The notes beneath the pieces were generated by a model. The model was given only the letters and a program-made list of their open reading frames with translations, did not search any database and was not told the origin of the DNA. Positions 33,961 through 45,165 of a stretch of 64,000 nt of DNA are shown here, piece by piece. A program made the position numbers and the translations under genes. Source of the DNA: Herbidospora cretacea (lineage in GTDB: Bacteria > Actinomycetota > Actinomycetes > Streptosporangiales > Streptosporangiaceae); the NCBI RefSeq assembly GCF_001570605.1, contig NZ_BBXG01000001.1:558001-622000 (forward strand), given 5' to 3'. The first letter of the stretch is position 1; each line of letters begins with the position of its first letter.

Positions 33961-36465
33961 GTGAAGGCCGTGGTGATGGCGGGCGGGGAAGGAACCAGGT
34001 TGCGGCCGATGACCGCCAACCAGCCCAAGCCTCTTCTCCCCGTGATCAACCGGCCCATCATGGAACACGTGCTGCGGCTGCTGAAGCGCCACGGCTACAC
34101 CGAGACCGTCGTGACCGTCCAGTTCCTCGCGGCGCTGATCCGCAACTACTTCGGCGACGGCGACGAACTCGGCATGACCCTCCACTACGCCACCGAGGAG
34201 AGCCCCCTCGGCACCGCCGGGAGCGTCAAGAACGCCGCCGACCGGCTGCGCGAAGACCGCTTCCTGGTCATCTCGGGCGACGCGCTCACCGACATCGACC
34301 TGACCGACATGCTCCGCTTCCACCGCGAGAACCGGGCGCTGGTCACCATCGGCCTCAAGCGGGTGCCCAACCCGCTGGAGTTCGGCATCATCATCGTCGA
34401 CGACCACGGACGCATCCAGCGCTTCCTGGAGAAGCCCACGTGGGGCCAGGTCTTCTCCGACACCGTCAACACCGGCATCTACATCATGGAGCCGGCCGTC
34501 CTCGACGAGGTGCCTGCGGGGCGGTCGGTCGACTGGTCCTCCGACGTGTTCCCCAAGCTGCTGGAGCGCGGCGAGCGGCTGTTCGGCTACGTAGCCGAGG
34601 GCTACTGGGAGGACGTCGGCACTCATGAGAGCTACCTGAAGGCCCAGGCCGACGTGCTGGAGGGCCGCGTCAAGATCGACTTCGACGCGTTCGAGCTCTC
34701 GCCCGGCGTGTGGGCCGCCGAGGGCGCCTCGGTCGACCCCGAGGCGGTGCTCAAGGGCCCGTTGTTCATCGGCGACTACGCCAAGGTCGAGGCCGGGGCC
34801 GAGCTGCGCGAATACACCGTGCTCGGCAGCAACGCGGTGGTGAAGGAGGGCGCGTTCCTGCACCGCGCGGTCGTCCACGACAACGTCTACGTCGGCCCGG
34901 CCGCCAACCTGCGCGGCTGCGTGATCGGCAAGAACACCGACGTCATGGCCGCCGCCCGCATCGAGGAGAACGCGGTCGTCGGCGACGAGTGCGTCATCGA
35001 GGCCGAGGCCTACGTCTCCAGCGGCGTCAAGATCTACCCCTTCAAGACCGTCGAGGCCGGGGCCGTCGTCAACACCAGCGTCATCTGGGAGTCGCGCGGC
35101 CAGCGCAGCCTCTTCGGCCCGAGGGGCGTCAGCGGCCTGGTCAACGTGGAGATCACCCCCGAGCTGTGCGTACGCCTGGCCAGCTCCTACGCCACCACCC
35201 TCAGCAAGGGCGACACCGTCGTCACCAGCCGCGACGGCTCCCGGGCGGCCCGCGCCCTCAAGCGCGCCGTCATCAGCGCCCTCAACGCCAGCGCGATCAA
35301 CGTGGTCGACCTGGAGGCCGCCGCCATGCCGGTGGCCCGCTTCCACACCTCCCGCGAGACCGTGAAGGGCGGCATCGCCCTGCGCACGACCGCGGGCGAC
35401 CCCCAGAGCGTCGACATCGTCTTCATGGACGAGACGGGCGCCGACCTCTCCCAGGCCGCGCAGCGCAAGCTGGAGCGCGTCTTCTCCCGGCAGGAGTACC
35501 GCCGTGCCTTCCCCGGCGAGATCGCCGAGCTGTCCTTCCCCGCCCGCGCCCTCGACACCTACTCCCGCGACCTGGTCCGCTGCGTCGACATGACCGGCGT
35601 GAAGGACGCCGAGATGAAGGTCGTCGTCGACTGCGCCGGGGGCACCTCCTCCCTCGTGCTGCCCAGCCTGCTCGGCCGGGTCGGGGTCGGCGTCCTGACC
35701 GTCAACAACCGGCTCGACGACGCCTCGCCCACCGAGACCTTCGCCGAACGCCGCCGCGACCTCCAGCGCCTGGCCGAACTGGTGGCCTCCTCGCGGGCCG
35801 CGTTCGGGGTCCGTTTCGATCCGGTGGGGGAGCGGGTCTCCCTCGTCGACGAGAAGGGCCAGCTCATCAGCGAGGAGCGGGCCCTTCTCGTGGTGCTCGA
35901 CCTGGTGGCCGCCGAACGCCGGGGCGGGCGGGTGGCCCTGCCGGTGACCACGACGCGGGTCGCCGAGATGGTCTGCCGCTTCCACGGCGTCCACGTCGAC
36001 TGGACCGCCACCAGCACCGACGCGCTGACCACGGCGGCCCGCCACCCCGAGATGGTCTTCGCCTGCGACGGGCGCGGCGGCTTCATCGTGCCGGAGTTCG
36101 GCCCCACCATCGACGGCCTGGCCGTCTTCCTGCGGCTGCTCGGCCTGGTCGCCCGCACCCGCCTGTCGCTCAGCCAGATCGACGCCCGCATCCCCGAGAC
36201 CAAGCTGCTGCGCCGGACCGTGCCGACCCCGTGGGCCCACAAGGGCGCGGTCATGCGCTCGGTGGTCGAGGCCGCCGAGGGCGACCGCATCGACACCACC
36301 GACGGCGTCAGGGTCGTGGGGGAGGACGGGAGCTGGGCGCTCGTGCTGCCCGACCCCTCAGAGGCGGTCACGCACCTGTGGGCGGAAGGTCATGACATGG
36401 ACACCGCTCAGTCGCTTCTCGAACGCTGGGCCGACGTGGTCGAGCGTGCCGCCGGTTCGGCATGA
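33961..36465 (+). CDS. Mannose-1-phosphate guanylyltransferase-like protein fused to a degenerate phosphomannomutase domain
   Basis: An 834-residue protein. About 1-235 is a nucleotidyltransferase (MAGGEGTRLRPMT, LVISGDALTDID, EKPTW, EGYWEDVGT), which would make an NDP-sugar, probably GDP-mannose. About 250-370 are left-handed beta-helix hexapeptide repeats. About 380-834 follow the phosphohexomutase fold, but the phosphoserine loop TASHNP is RTTAGDP, the metal loop DGDGDR is DPVGER (VRFDPVGERVSLVDEKG), and the sugar-binding GESSGH site reads CDGRGGF. The mutase half therefore looks inactive. GTG start. Actinobacterial homologues of this length exist. Confidence 0.85.
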   Translation: MKAVVMAGGEGTRLRPMTANQPKPLLPVINRPIMEHVLRLLKRHGYTETVVTVQFLAALIRNYFGDGDELGMTLHYATEESPLGTAGSVKNAADRLREDRFLVISGDALTDIDLTDMLRFHRENRALVTIGLKRVPNPLEFGIIIVDDHGRIQRFLEKPTWGQVFSDTVNTGIYIMEPAVLDEVPAGRSVDWSSDVFPKLLERGERLFGYVAEGYWEDVGTHESYLKAQADVLEGRVKIDFDAFELSPGVWAAEGASVDPEAVLKGPLFIGDYAKVEAGAELREYTVLGSNAVVKEGAFLHRAVVHDNVYVGPAANLRGCVIGKNTDVMAAARIEENAVVGDECVIEAEAYVSSGVKIYPFKTVEAGAVVNTSVIWESRGQRSLFGPRGVSGLVNVEITPELCVRLASSYATTLSKGDTVVTSRDGSRAARALKRAVISALNASAINVVDLEAAAMPVARFHTSRETVKGGIALRTTAGDPQSVDIVFMDETGADLSQAAQRKLERVFSRQEYRRAFPGEIAELSFPARALDTYSRDLVRCVDMTGVKDAEMKVVVDCAGGTSSLVLPSLLGRVGVGVLTVNNRLDDASPTETFAERRRDLQRLAELVASSRAAFGVRFDPVGERVSLVDEKGQLISEERALLVVLDLVAAERRGGRVALPVTTTRVAEMVCRFHGVHVDWTATSTDALTTAARHPEMVFACDGRGGFIVPEFGPTIDGLAVFLRLLGLVARTRLSLSQIDARIPETKLLRRTVPTPWAHKGAVMRSVVEAAEGDRIDTTDGVRVVGEDGSWALVLPDPSEAVTHLWAEGHDMDTAQSLLERWADVVERAAGSA

Positions 36466-36574
36466 AACGATAGCCTGACCGGGAAGCGGTGATCACATGT
36501 GGTTGGTGTGGCGCCATGGACCGTGGCCGGTGCCTGACGATAGCGTTGGGTGGCCATTGTCCGGCGCGTCTGCC

Positions 36575-36603
36575 TTGACCTTTGTGCCTGATCAGCGTAA
36601 GTT
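36575..36603 (+). promoter_or_regulatory. Promoter of the garA-ftsR cluster
   Basis: TTGACC (36575-36580), 17 bases, TAAGTT (36598-36603), 49 bases before the FHA gene start. Near-consensus for a primary-sigma promoter. The 186-base gap after the nucleotidyltransferase holds no gene. Confidence 0.5.
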
Positions 36604-36651
36604 TCGGCATTCGCAAGTTTGAGCTAGTCGTGAGAGAGGCCGAGCCGTTCG

Positions 36652-37185
36652 ATGCCCAGCGTCTACTGCACGCAGTGCGGTCACCCCAACCCCGAGGATG
36701 CCCGTTTCTGTTCGCGATGCGGTTCGCCGCTGAGCTCCCCGGCCCCTGCTCCGGCACCTCCGCAGAACCCCTACGCGACCGGTCAGGGCTTCGTGCCCGA
36801 CAACACCTCCACGATCTCCCTTGAGGCGATCGAGGAGGCGACCGGCCAGGGCCTGCTCCCGGACCGTTCCGCGATCGAGCAGCTGCCGCCCGGAACCGCT
36901 CTCCTCGTCGTGATGCGCGGCCCCAACGCGGGCAGCAGGTTCCTGCTCGACAGCGACCTGACGACGGCCGGCCGCCACCCCGAGAGCGACATCTTCCTCG
37001 ACGACGTCACCGTGTCCCGGCGTCACGCCGAGTTCTACCGGCGCGGCGGCCAGTTCACCGCCCGTGACGTGGGCAGCCTCAACGGCACCTACGTGAACCG
37101 GGAGCGCATCGAGGAGTTCCCCCTCGCGGGCGGCGACGAGGTGCAGATCGGGAAGTTCCGGCTGGTGTTCCTGACCCGGGGCTGA
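36652..37185 (+). CDS. garA: FHA domain protein, GarA homologue with N-terminal zinc ribbon
   Basis: A 177-residue regulator. Residues 5-26 hold a zinc ribbon (YCTQCGHPNPEDARFCSRCG). A linker with NTSTISL takes the place of the phospho-threonine motif. An FHA domain (about 85-177) is almost GarA-identical: ALLVVMRGPNAGSRFLLDSD, GRHPESDIFLDDVTVSRRHA, DVGSLNGTYVNR and GDEVQIGKFRLVFLT. In mycobacteria GarA, phosphorylated by Ser/Thr kinases, switches between inhibiting 2-oxoglutarate and glutamate metabolism enzymes and self-binding. The downstream gene order matches the mycobacterial garA region. Confidence 0.88.
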   Translation: MPSVYCTQCGHPNPEDARFCSRCGSPLSSPAPAPAPPQNPYATGQGFVPDNTSTISLEAIEEATGQGLLPDRSAIEQLPPGTALLVVMRGPNAGSRFLLDSDLTTAGRHPESDIFLDDVTVSRRHAEFYRRGGQFTARDVGSLNGTYVNRERIEEFPLAGGDEVQIGKFRLVFLTRG

Positions 37186-37187
37186 TC

Positions 37188-37841
37188 ATGGGCGCCGAGG
37201 CGGCCAGGGCCTACATGAGCATCGGAGAGGTGCTCGCCCAGCTTCAGGGCGAGTTCCCCGACGTCACGATCTCCAAGATCCGGTTCCTGGAGGGCGAAGG
37301 GCTCATCGAGCCCGAGCGCAGCCCCTCCGGCTACCGGAAGTTCACCCCCGGCGACGTGGAGCGCCTGCGGTTCATCCTGACCGCCCAGCGCGACCGCTAT
37401 CTGCCGCTGCGGGTGATCAAGACGCAGCTCGACGAGTCGGCCCGCCCCCGGGGGGTCGACAGCGAGCCGGTCACCGTGCGGCTCAGCCGTGAGGAGCTGC
37501 TGGCCGCCGCCGAGATCGACGAGGAGACGCTGGCCGAGCTGGAGGACTACGGCCTGATCACCCCGTCGGCCCGGTTCTACGACGAGGCCGCCCTCGAGAT
37601 CGCCCGCAGCGTGGGCGTGCTGGCCGGTTTCGGCCTCCACGCCCGTCACCTGCGCGCCGTCAAAGCCGCCGCCGAGCGCGAGGCGGGCCTGGTCGAACAG
37701 GCCGTCGCGCCGCTGCTGCGCCGCCGGGCCCCGGGCGCGATCGACCACGCCGGGGAATCCGCGCGGGAGATCACCGGGTTGTTATTACGTATCCACGCCG
37801 CGCTGCTGGAAGGGGCCGTCCGCGGCTCACTCGGCCGTTGA
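37188..37841 (+). CDS. ftsR: MerR-family regulator, FtsR-like
   Basis: A 217-residue protein with an N-terminal MerR helix-turn-helix and wing (MSIGEVLAQLQGEFPDVTIS, KIRFLEGEGLIEPERSPSGYR) and a helical C-terminal region. Sequence, length and place (directly after garA, before the BFN gene) match FtsR of Corynebacterium and Rv1828 of Mycobacterium, which act on cell-division gene expression. It starts 3 bases after the garA stop, so they share an operon. Confidence 0.85.
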   Translation: MGAEAARAYMSIGEVLAQLQGEFPDVTISKIRFLEGEGLIEPERSPSGYRKFTPGDVERLRFILTAQRDRYLPLRVIKTQLDESARPRGVDSEPVTVRLSREELLAAAEIDEETLAELEDYGLITPSARFYDEAALEIARSVGVLAGFGLHARHLRAVKAAAEREAGLVEQAVAPLLRRRAPGAIDHAGESAREITGLLLRIHAALLEGAVRGSLGR

Positions 37842-37926
37842 CGCGGGTCCGGCGCGTGGGTGTTACGTTGAATGCCTGGTGAGTTGAATACCTGGTGAAA
37901 TGCCGCATCCCGGAGAGTGAGCGCCT

Positions 37927-38397
37927 GTGTTGCAGATGGAGTTCGTGGGGGTCCGGGTGGAGATGCCCTCGAACCAGCCGATCGTCCTTCTCAAGGAGGC
38001 GAACGGCGACCGCTACCTGCCGATCTGGATTGGCATGACCGAGGCGACCGCCATAGCGCTCGCCCAGGCAGACGAACCGCCGCCCCGGCCGCTGACCCAC
38101 GACCTGTTCCGCAACGTGCTGGGCGCGCTCAAGGTGTCACTCGAACGCGTCAACATCGTCGCGCTGCGTGACGGGATCTTCTACGCCGACCTCGTGTTCT
38201 CCAACGGCGTAGAGGTAAGCGCGCGTCCTTCCGACTCCATCGCGCTGGCCCTGCGGACCGACGCGCTGATCTTCGCCAGCGAGGACGTCATGCGCGAGAA
38301 CGGCGTCAGCATGGCCGATGACCAGGAGGACGAGGTCGAGAAGTTCCGGGAGTTCCTGGACAACATCAACCCTGAGGATTTCGGCCGTGCCGGTTGA
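37927..38397 (+). CDS. Bifunctional nuclease (BFN/DUF151) family protein
   Basis: A 156-residue protein with the DUF151 pattern: 'NQPIVLLKEANGDRYLPIWI' then GMTEATAIALA, and ARPSDSIALALRTDALIFAS. The plant prototype has combined RNase and DNase activity; the actinobacterial proteins (Rv1829-like) have no proven role. GTG start. Part of the conserved garA-ftsR-BFN-merR cluster. An acidic tail (DDQEDEVEKFREF) ends the protein. Confidence 0.85.
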   Translation: MLQMEFVGVRVEMPSNQPIVLLKEANGDRYLPIWIGMTEATAIALAQADEPPPRPLTHDLFRNVLGALKVSLERVNIVALRDGIFYADLVFSNGVEVSARPSDSIALALRTDALIFASEDVMRENGVSMADDQEDEVEKFREFLDNINPEDFGRAG

Positions 38398-38440
38398 GTT
38401 GAGGGGTTATCTCACCTTCACGACGCGCCGGGGGCGGTCG

Positions 38441-38469
38441 TTGACTGTGCCTTTCCCCAGTCCTACGGT
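38441..38469 (+). promoter_or_regulatory. Promoter of the second MerR gene
   Basis: TTGACT (38441-38446), 17 bases, TACGGT (38464-38469). Close to the primary-sigma consensus and 75 bases upstream of the chosen GTG start. Confidence 0.5.
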
Positions 38470-38543
38470 GCAAGGGAATCCACGGTTGTAGTTCGCGTAC
38501 CCCCAGATCAGACCGTGGGATGAGAGAAAGCCGGAGGTCCGCA

Positions 38544-39164
38544 GTGGCGGTCAGCAGCGGCGAGGGTAACAAGGCCGACCAGCACGACGCGGTTCAGCGT
38601 GAGTCGGCGCGGGAGCGCGCCGGCGAGCAGGGTCTGCTGTTCGACGAGCGGCCCGCGGCGGTGCGTGACGACATCGGCTACCGCGGCCCCACGGCCTGCT
38701 CCGCCGCCGGGATCACCTACCGCCAGCTCGACTACTGGGCCCGCACCGACCTGGTGCAGCCGACCATCCGGGCGGCCCAGGGCTCCGGCTCCCAGCGGCT
38801 CTACAGCTTCCGCGACATCCTGGTGCTCAAGGTCGTCAAGCGGCTCCTCGACACCGGCGTCTCCCTCCAGCAGATCCGCACCGCCGTCCAGCACCTGCGC
38901 GACCGCGGGGTCAACGACCTCGCCCAGATCACCCTGATGAGCGACGGCGTCAGCGTCTACGAGTGCACCTCCGCCGACGAGGTCATCGACCTCCTCCAAG
39001 GAGGGCAGGGGGTCTTCGGCATCGCCCTCGGCCGGGTCTGGCGAGAGGTCGAGGGGTCACTCGCGGAGCTGCCGGGGGAACTCGCGGTCGGCCCCGACAG
39101 TGACGCGGCCGACCACCCCTCAGACGAACTGGCCCAGCGCCGGAGGGCTCGCAAGACCGGTTGA
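38544..39164 (+). CDS. MerR-family transcriptional regulator (Rv1830-like)
   Basis: A 206-residue regulator. The MerR domain is at about 45-115 (YRGPTACSAAGITYRQLDYW, ARTDLVQPTIRAAQGSGSQR, YSFRDILVLKVVKRLLDTGV), and the rest is helical with an Arg-rich end. The GTG at 38544 is chosen because GGAGG lies 6 bases upstream; the ATG at 38520 lacks a ribosome binding site. Position between the BFN gene and gcvP matches Rv1830 in mycobacteria. No metal-binding cysteine pattern is seen, so a metal-sensing role is unlikely. Confidence 0.82.
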   Translation: MAVSSGEGNKADQHDAVQRESARERAGEQGLLFDERPAAVRDDIGYRGPTACSAAGITYRQLDYWARTDLVQPTIRAAQGSGSQRLYSFRDILVLKVVKRLLDTGVSLQQIRTAVQHLRDRGVNDLAQITLMSDGVSVYECTSADEVIDLLQGGQGVFGIALGRVWREVEGSLAELPGELAVGPDSDAADHPSDELAQRRRARKTG

Positions 39165-39211
39165 GACTCCAGCTCCCGGGTACCGGTAAGGTTGAGGTAG
39201 CCATCGACCCT

Positions 39212-39412
39212 GCGCGGGAGAGTCCTCACCAGCCGTTATGCGGCGAGGTGAGGCGCCGAAGGAGCAAACCTCCCCGGAATCTCTCAGGCACCCGGTACCG
39301 CCAGGCGAGGCAGCTCTGAAAAGCAGGCCCGCCGTCCAGGCGGCGCCTCACCGAAGGGGAAAGCCGGCCTCATCTGGCCGGTGAAGCTCTCAGGTCCCAT
39401 GACAGAGGGGGA
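39212..39412 (+). ncRNA. Tandem glycine riboswitch
   Basis: Two consecutive glycine aptamers. The first starts at GCGGGAGAG (39214-39222) and contains CGCCGAAGGAGCAA and GGAATCTCTCAGGCACC (to about 39297). The second contains GCCTCACCGAAGGGGAAAGC and GAAGCTCTCAGGTCCCATGA, then ACAGAGGGGGA (to 39412). These are the conserved cores of gcvT-type riboswitches. Glycine binding normally turns on glycine cleavage genes. The RNA ends 37 bases before gcvP. Confidence 0.92.
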
Positions 39413-39448
39413 GACCGCCCTGGTCTCGCCTGCCCTGGAGTTCCTGTC

Positions 39449-42289
<2,841 letters not shown>

Positions 42290-42418
42290 ACCCCTGGCCC
42301 TTCCCTGGAGGGGGAGACAGAAACCCATCACCTTCAGCATGTCTGCCGCCTAATGGGGGACCCGGTCGTTAGGATCTTCGCAATCCCTTTCGGCCCGGTT
42401 CCCTGGAGGCCCCCCGAG

Positions 42419-42907
42419 ATGACGGCCATCGACTCCGGACGGCAGATCGACGAGGCCCGGCGCCTCTACGACGCCGGGGATCTCGACGCCGCGGCCGCGA
42501 TATTCGCGACGCTGGCGTCCGACGCGGCGGGCCCCGACCAGGCGAGCGCCGCGGTCGGCCTGTCGGTCACGGCCGAACGCATGGCCCAGATCCTCCTGGA
42601 GGAGAACGCCCCGGCCGAGGCGGCCGACCTGCTCCTGCAGGCGCTGGCCGTCCCGGGGGTCGCCGACGCGGCGCGGCTGCGGGTCCTGCTGGGCATCGCC
42701 CACCTGGAGATGGCCTGCGCCGAGTTCGAGGTGGCGGTCGAGGCCGGGCCCGACGCCGACACGGCGGCGCTGGCGATCGAGCTGCTGGCCCGGACGCTGC
42801 CGCTGCGCGGGCGCGACGCCGACGCCGAGACGGTCTGGAGCTACGGCCTCGACCACGAGGACGCCGACCTGGCGGCCCAGGTGGAGATGCGCCGGGGCCG
42901 GGCGTAG
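42419..42907 (+). CDS. Tetratricopeptide-repeat-like protein
   Basis: A 162-residue, Ala-rich, all-helical protein with TPR-like spacing (EARRLYDAGDLDAAAAIFATL, APAEAADLLLQALAV). No enzyme motif, signal peptide or membrane segment. The ATG at 42419 is chosen because GGAGG lies 9 bases upstream; the frame continues upstream to 42353. The role is unknown; TPR folds bind proteins. Confidence 0.7.
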   Translation: MTAIDSGRQIDEARRLYDAGDLDAAAAIFATLASDAAGPDQASAAVGLSVTAERMAQILLEENAPAEAADLLLQALAVPGVADAARLRVLLGIAHLEMACAEFEVAVEAGPDADTAALAIELLARTLPLRGRDADAETVWSYGLDHEDADLAAQVEMRRGRA

Positions 42908-42918
42908 AAACCCGAAAA

Positions 42919-42952
42919 GGCGCCGGGGCGGCGGGATGCCGCCGTCGGCGCC
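42919..42952. terminator. Bidirectional hairpin between convergent genes
   Basis: Outer stem GGCGCC/GGCGCC (42919-42924 with 42947-42952) and inner stem GGCGGC/GCCGCC (42927-42932 with 42938-42943), loop GGGAT. No T-tract, as usual for high-GC actinomycete terminators. It lies between the convergent TPR-like gene and the small membrane protein gene. Confidence 0.55.
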
Positions 42953-42987
42953 GGGTGTGACCGGTGTGACCGGTTGACGTTGCTGGG

Positions 42988-43326
42988 CTAGGGGCGCTTG
43001 CGGCGGATGGCCGCGGCCATGTTGACCAGGACGATGCCGCCCCAGGCCAGCAGCAGGCCGAAGCTGCCCGCCTGGCTCGCCGCGATGGCGGTCAGCGGGA
43101 TGCCGATGCCCAGCGACCCCAGGGCGATGGGGATCTGGCTGTTGTCGGGCTTGGCGGGCTTGACCTCCTGGCGTCGGGCCACCTCGGCTTGGACACGCGC
43201 GGTGATCTCGTTGTCGAGTTTCTCGATGAACGAGTCGACCAGGGCGTCTTCGTAGGCCGGCCCGAGGTCGCGCCGGGCCGCCAGGGTGGCGCGCAGGTCC
43301 TCATGCGGGAGAGATGTGTCAGGCAC
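42988..43326 (-). CDS. Small integral membrane protein, conserved in actinomycetes
   Basis: A 112-residue protein. Residues 1-60 are a soluble helical part (EDLRATLAARRDLGPAYEDA, FIEKLDNEITARVQAEVARR), then two membrane helices (IPIALGSLGIGIPLTAIAAS and SFGLLLAWGGIVLVNMAAAI) and a basic tail RRKRP. Typical of a small family of unknown function in Streptomyces and relatives. Confidence 0.75.
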   Translation of the reverse strand: MPDTSLPHEDLRATLAARRDLGPAYEDALVDSFIEKLDNEITARVQAEVARRQEVKPAKPDNSQIPIALGSLGIGIPLTAIAASQAGSFGLLLAWGGIVLVNMAAAIRRKRP

Positions 43327-43421
43327 GTCCCCAAATCTGACACAACCCCTCCGGGGGCGTCATCATCCATTCGGATGACACGACCGTCATGCGGCCGGTG
43401 GACCCGCGATAACGTGCGGTT

Positions 43422-44012
43422 ATGGAGATCGACACACCTCACGGGCCGGGCCGGGCCGAGATCGACGAGCCGGGGTCGGCGGGCATGGTCCTGCTGCTGA
43501 CCCACGGGTCGGCCGGGGGAGTGGACGCGCCCGACCTGCTCGCGGTGCGCGACGCGTGCCTGAGGGAGGACATCGCCGTCGCCCGGATCACCCAGCCGTT
43601 CCGTCTGAGGGGGGCGCGGGCGCCGGGGTCGGCGGTCAGGCAGGACGAGAGCTGGCTCGCCATCGCCTCGGTGATCAAGGAGCGCTTCCCCGGATTGCCG
43701 GTCGCCCAAGGGGGGCGGAGCAACGGGGCCCGGGTCGCCTGCCGTACCGCCGGGGACGTGGGGGCCGTCGGGGTGGTGGCGCTGGCGTTCCCGCTGCATC
43801 CGCCCGGTCACCCGGAGAAGTCACGGGTCGCCGAACTGCGGGGTGCGGGGGCCGGGGTGCTGGTGATCAATGGTGACCGGGACCCGTTCGGGGTGCCTGA
43901 TGAGGCGGACGCGGAACGGCTGGTCGTCGTGCCCGGAGACAATCACGATCTCCGGAAGAACCCCGCCCTGATCGGGGCGGAGGTGGCGCGCTGGCTGGTG
44001 GCGCGCCGGTGA
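43422..44012 (+). CDS. Alpha/beta hydrolase family protein (TEX30/KANL3-like)
   Basis: A 196-residue protein with an N-terminal LLLTHGSAGGVDAPDL, the nucleophile region GGRSNGARVACRTA (Ser within GRSNG), 'VLVINGDRDPFG' containing the acid, and PGDNHDLRKNP carrying the His. A complete triad is plausible. Family members are dienelactone-hydrolase-like and their substrates are not known. Cytoplasmic. Confidence 0.8.
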   Translation: MEIDTPHGPGRAEIDEPGSAGMVLLLTHGSAGGVDAPDLLAVRDACLREDIAVARITQPFRLRGARAPGSAVRQDESWLAIASVIKERFPGLPVAQGGRSNGARVACRTAGDVGAVGVVALAFPLHPPGHPEKSRVAELRGAGAGVLVINGDRDPFGVPDEADAERLVVVPGDNHDLRKNPALIGAEVARWLVARR

Positions 44013-44033
44013 TCCCCCGTGGAAGGCGCGCGG

Positions 44034-44234
44034 TCAGGCGGCGGTGACGGCCATGTCGGTCGGCCGGTGCGGGGCGATGATCGCGCCGCTGGGGAGCAGT
44101 TCGCCGGTGTCCTCGAAGAGGACGACGCCGTTGCAGAGGAGGCTCCACCCTTGTTCGGGGTGGGCCGCCACAGTGCGGGCGGCTTCGCGGTCCTGCGCTT
44201 CCGCGTGAGGACAGCAGGGCTCATGAGGGCACAT
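44034..44234 (-). CDS. DUF5999 family small protein
   Basis: A 66-residue protein, MCPHEPCCPH at the start, then DREAARTVAAHPEQGWSLLC and NGVVLFEDTGELLPSG, the conserved DUF5999 sequence of actinomycetes. Three Cys and two His near the N terminus could bind a metal. Function unknown. The ATG at 44234 has GGAG 9 bases upstream; the frame's longer upstream extension is not conserved. Confidence 0.8.
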   Translation of the reverse strand: MCPHEPCCPHAEAQDREAARTVAAHPEQGWSLLCNGVVLFEDTGELLPSGAIIAPHRPTDMAVTAA

Positions 44235-44326
44235 CGCCGGGGCTCCGTGTCTTTCTCTTGTCGCTCGTGATGTGGGTCCGCCCAGCGATGTGGGGGACGA
44301 GCGGTATGGGGTTGAGTTGACGCAAA

Positions 44327-44356
44327 TTGGCCTACACCACTTCTTGGCCTCCACCA
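44327..44356. repeat. Direct repeat upstream of the DUF5999 gene
   Basis: TTGGCCTACACCA (44327-44339) and TTGGCCTCCACCA (44344-44356), 12 of 13 bases identical, 17-base period, 93-122 bases upstream of the DUF5999 start. The 281-base gap 44235-44515 otherwise shows no gene. A candidate regulator-binding site. Confidence 0.35.
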
Positions 44357-44515
44357 GTGTGCGCCAGGTCACTCCACAAGGACATAGCCCGTTCGGACGA
44401 TTTCGCCCACACCCTGGTAGGGGGGTGTGATCATGTGTGTGACCTAAGACACAAGGGTGCCCGATGCACGATAACACCCCAAGCGCGACACGCCGTCAGT
44501 CTGGTAAATGACCCG

Positions 44516-45082
44516 TTACGAACTCTCCAGCCCGCTGAGCACGGCGGTCAGCCCGCGCTCGAAGTCGGCGTCGCCCGTGGCCACCCGCGCCTTCTCCACC
44601 TCGGCGTCGGGGTCGGCCCAGCCGGAGGCCTGCATCTCGACCGCGACGGCCCCGTAGACGTAGGCGCGCAGGGTGTGCACGGCCTCCTGGGGGCGGCCGA
44701 GACCGGCGTCCCTGAGCTGCTCGACCTGGCTCGACATGGCCAGCAGGGCCATCCCCTTGGGCGGTTTGGTCAGCGCCAGGGACAGCACCCCGGGATGCTC
44801 CAGCAGGGCGGCCCGCGCCGCGCGGGCCCAGTCGCGGGCGATCTCCTGCCAGGGGGCCTCCCTCGGTTCCACCTGCACGGCGGTCACGTGTTCGGCCAGG
44901 GCGTCCATCAGCGCCTCCTTGCCCCGGGGGAGGTGGTGGTAGATCGCCATCGCCTCCACCTGGAGCGCGTCGCCCAGCCGTCGCATGGTCAACCGGCGCA
45001 GCCCCTGCCCGTCGGCGATGTGGAGGGCGGCGTCGATGATGCGTTCGCGGGAGAGGGGCGTCGGAGGTCGCTTGGCCGGCAT
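44516..45082 (-). CDS. TetR family transcriptional regulator
   Basis: A 188-residue regulator. The helix-turn-helix is at about 10-55 (SRERIIDAALHIADGQGLRR, LTMRRLGDALQVEAMAIYHH), with the LPRGKEALMDALAEHV segment that follows it in the TetR class with TetR_C ligand domains. The ligand is unknown. The ATG at 45082 is chosen (MPAKRPPTPLSRERI). Divergent from a small helical gene at 45166, a possible target. Confidence 0.85.
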   Translation of the reverse strand: MPAKRPPTPLSRERIIDAALHIADGQGLRRLTMRRLGDALQVEAMAIYHHLPRGKEALMDALAEHVTAVQVEPREAPWQEIARDWARAARAALLEHPGVLSLALTKPPKGMALLAMSSQVEQLRDAGLGRPQEAVHTLRAYVYGAVAVEMQASGWADPDAEVEKARVATGDADFERGLTAVLSGLESS

Positions 45083-45165
45083 GCGATCATCCTGCCATCC
45101 CGGCCGGACAGGGGAGGGTCTACGCTGTCGACCAGTGCGTTTCAATCAGGACTGAGAGGTTGACG

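Noticed and set aside
33865-36240. A 791-codon open frame on the minus strand
   Set aside because: Antisense shadow of the nucleotidyltransferase fusion, whose sense protein has clear motifs.
36652-37185. Zinc ribbon fused to the FHA protein as a novelty
   Set aside because: I recall the same architecture in other actinomycete GarA homologues, so it is not unusual.
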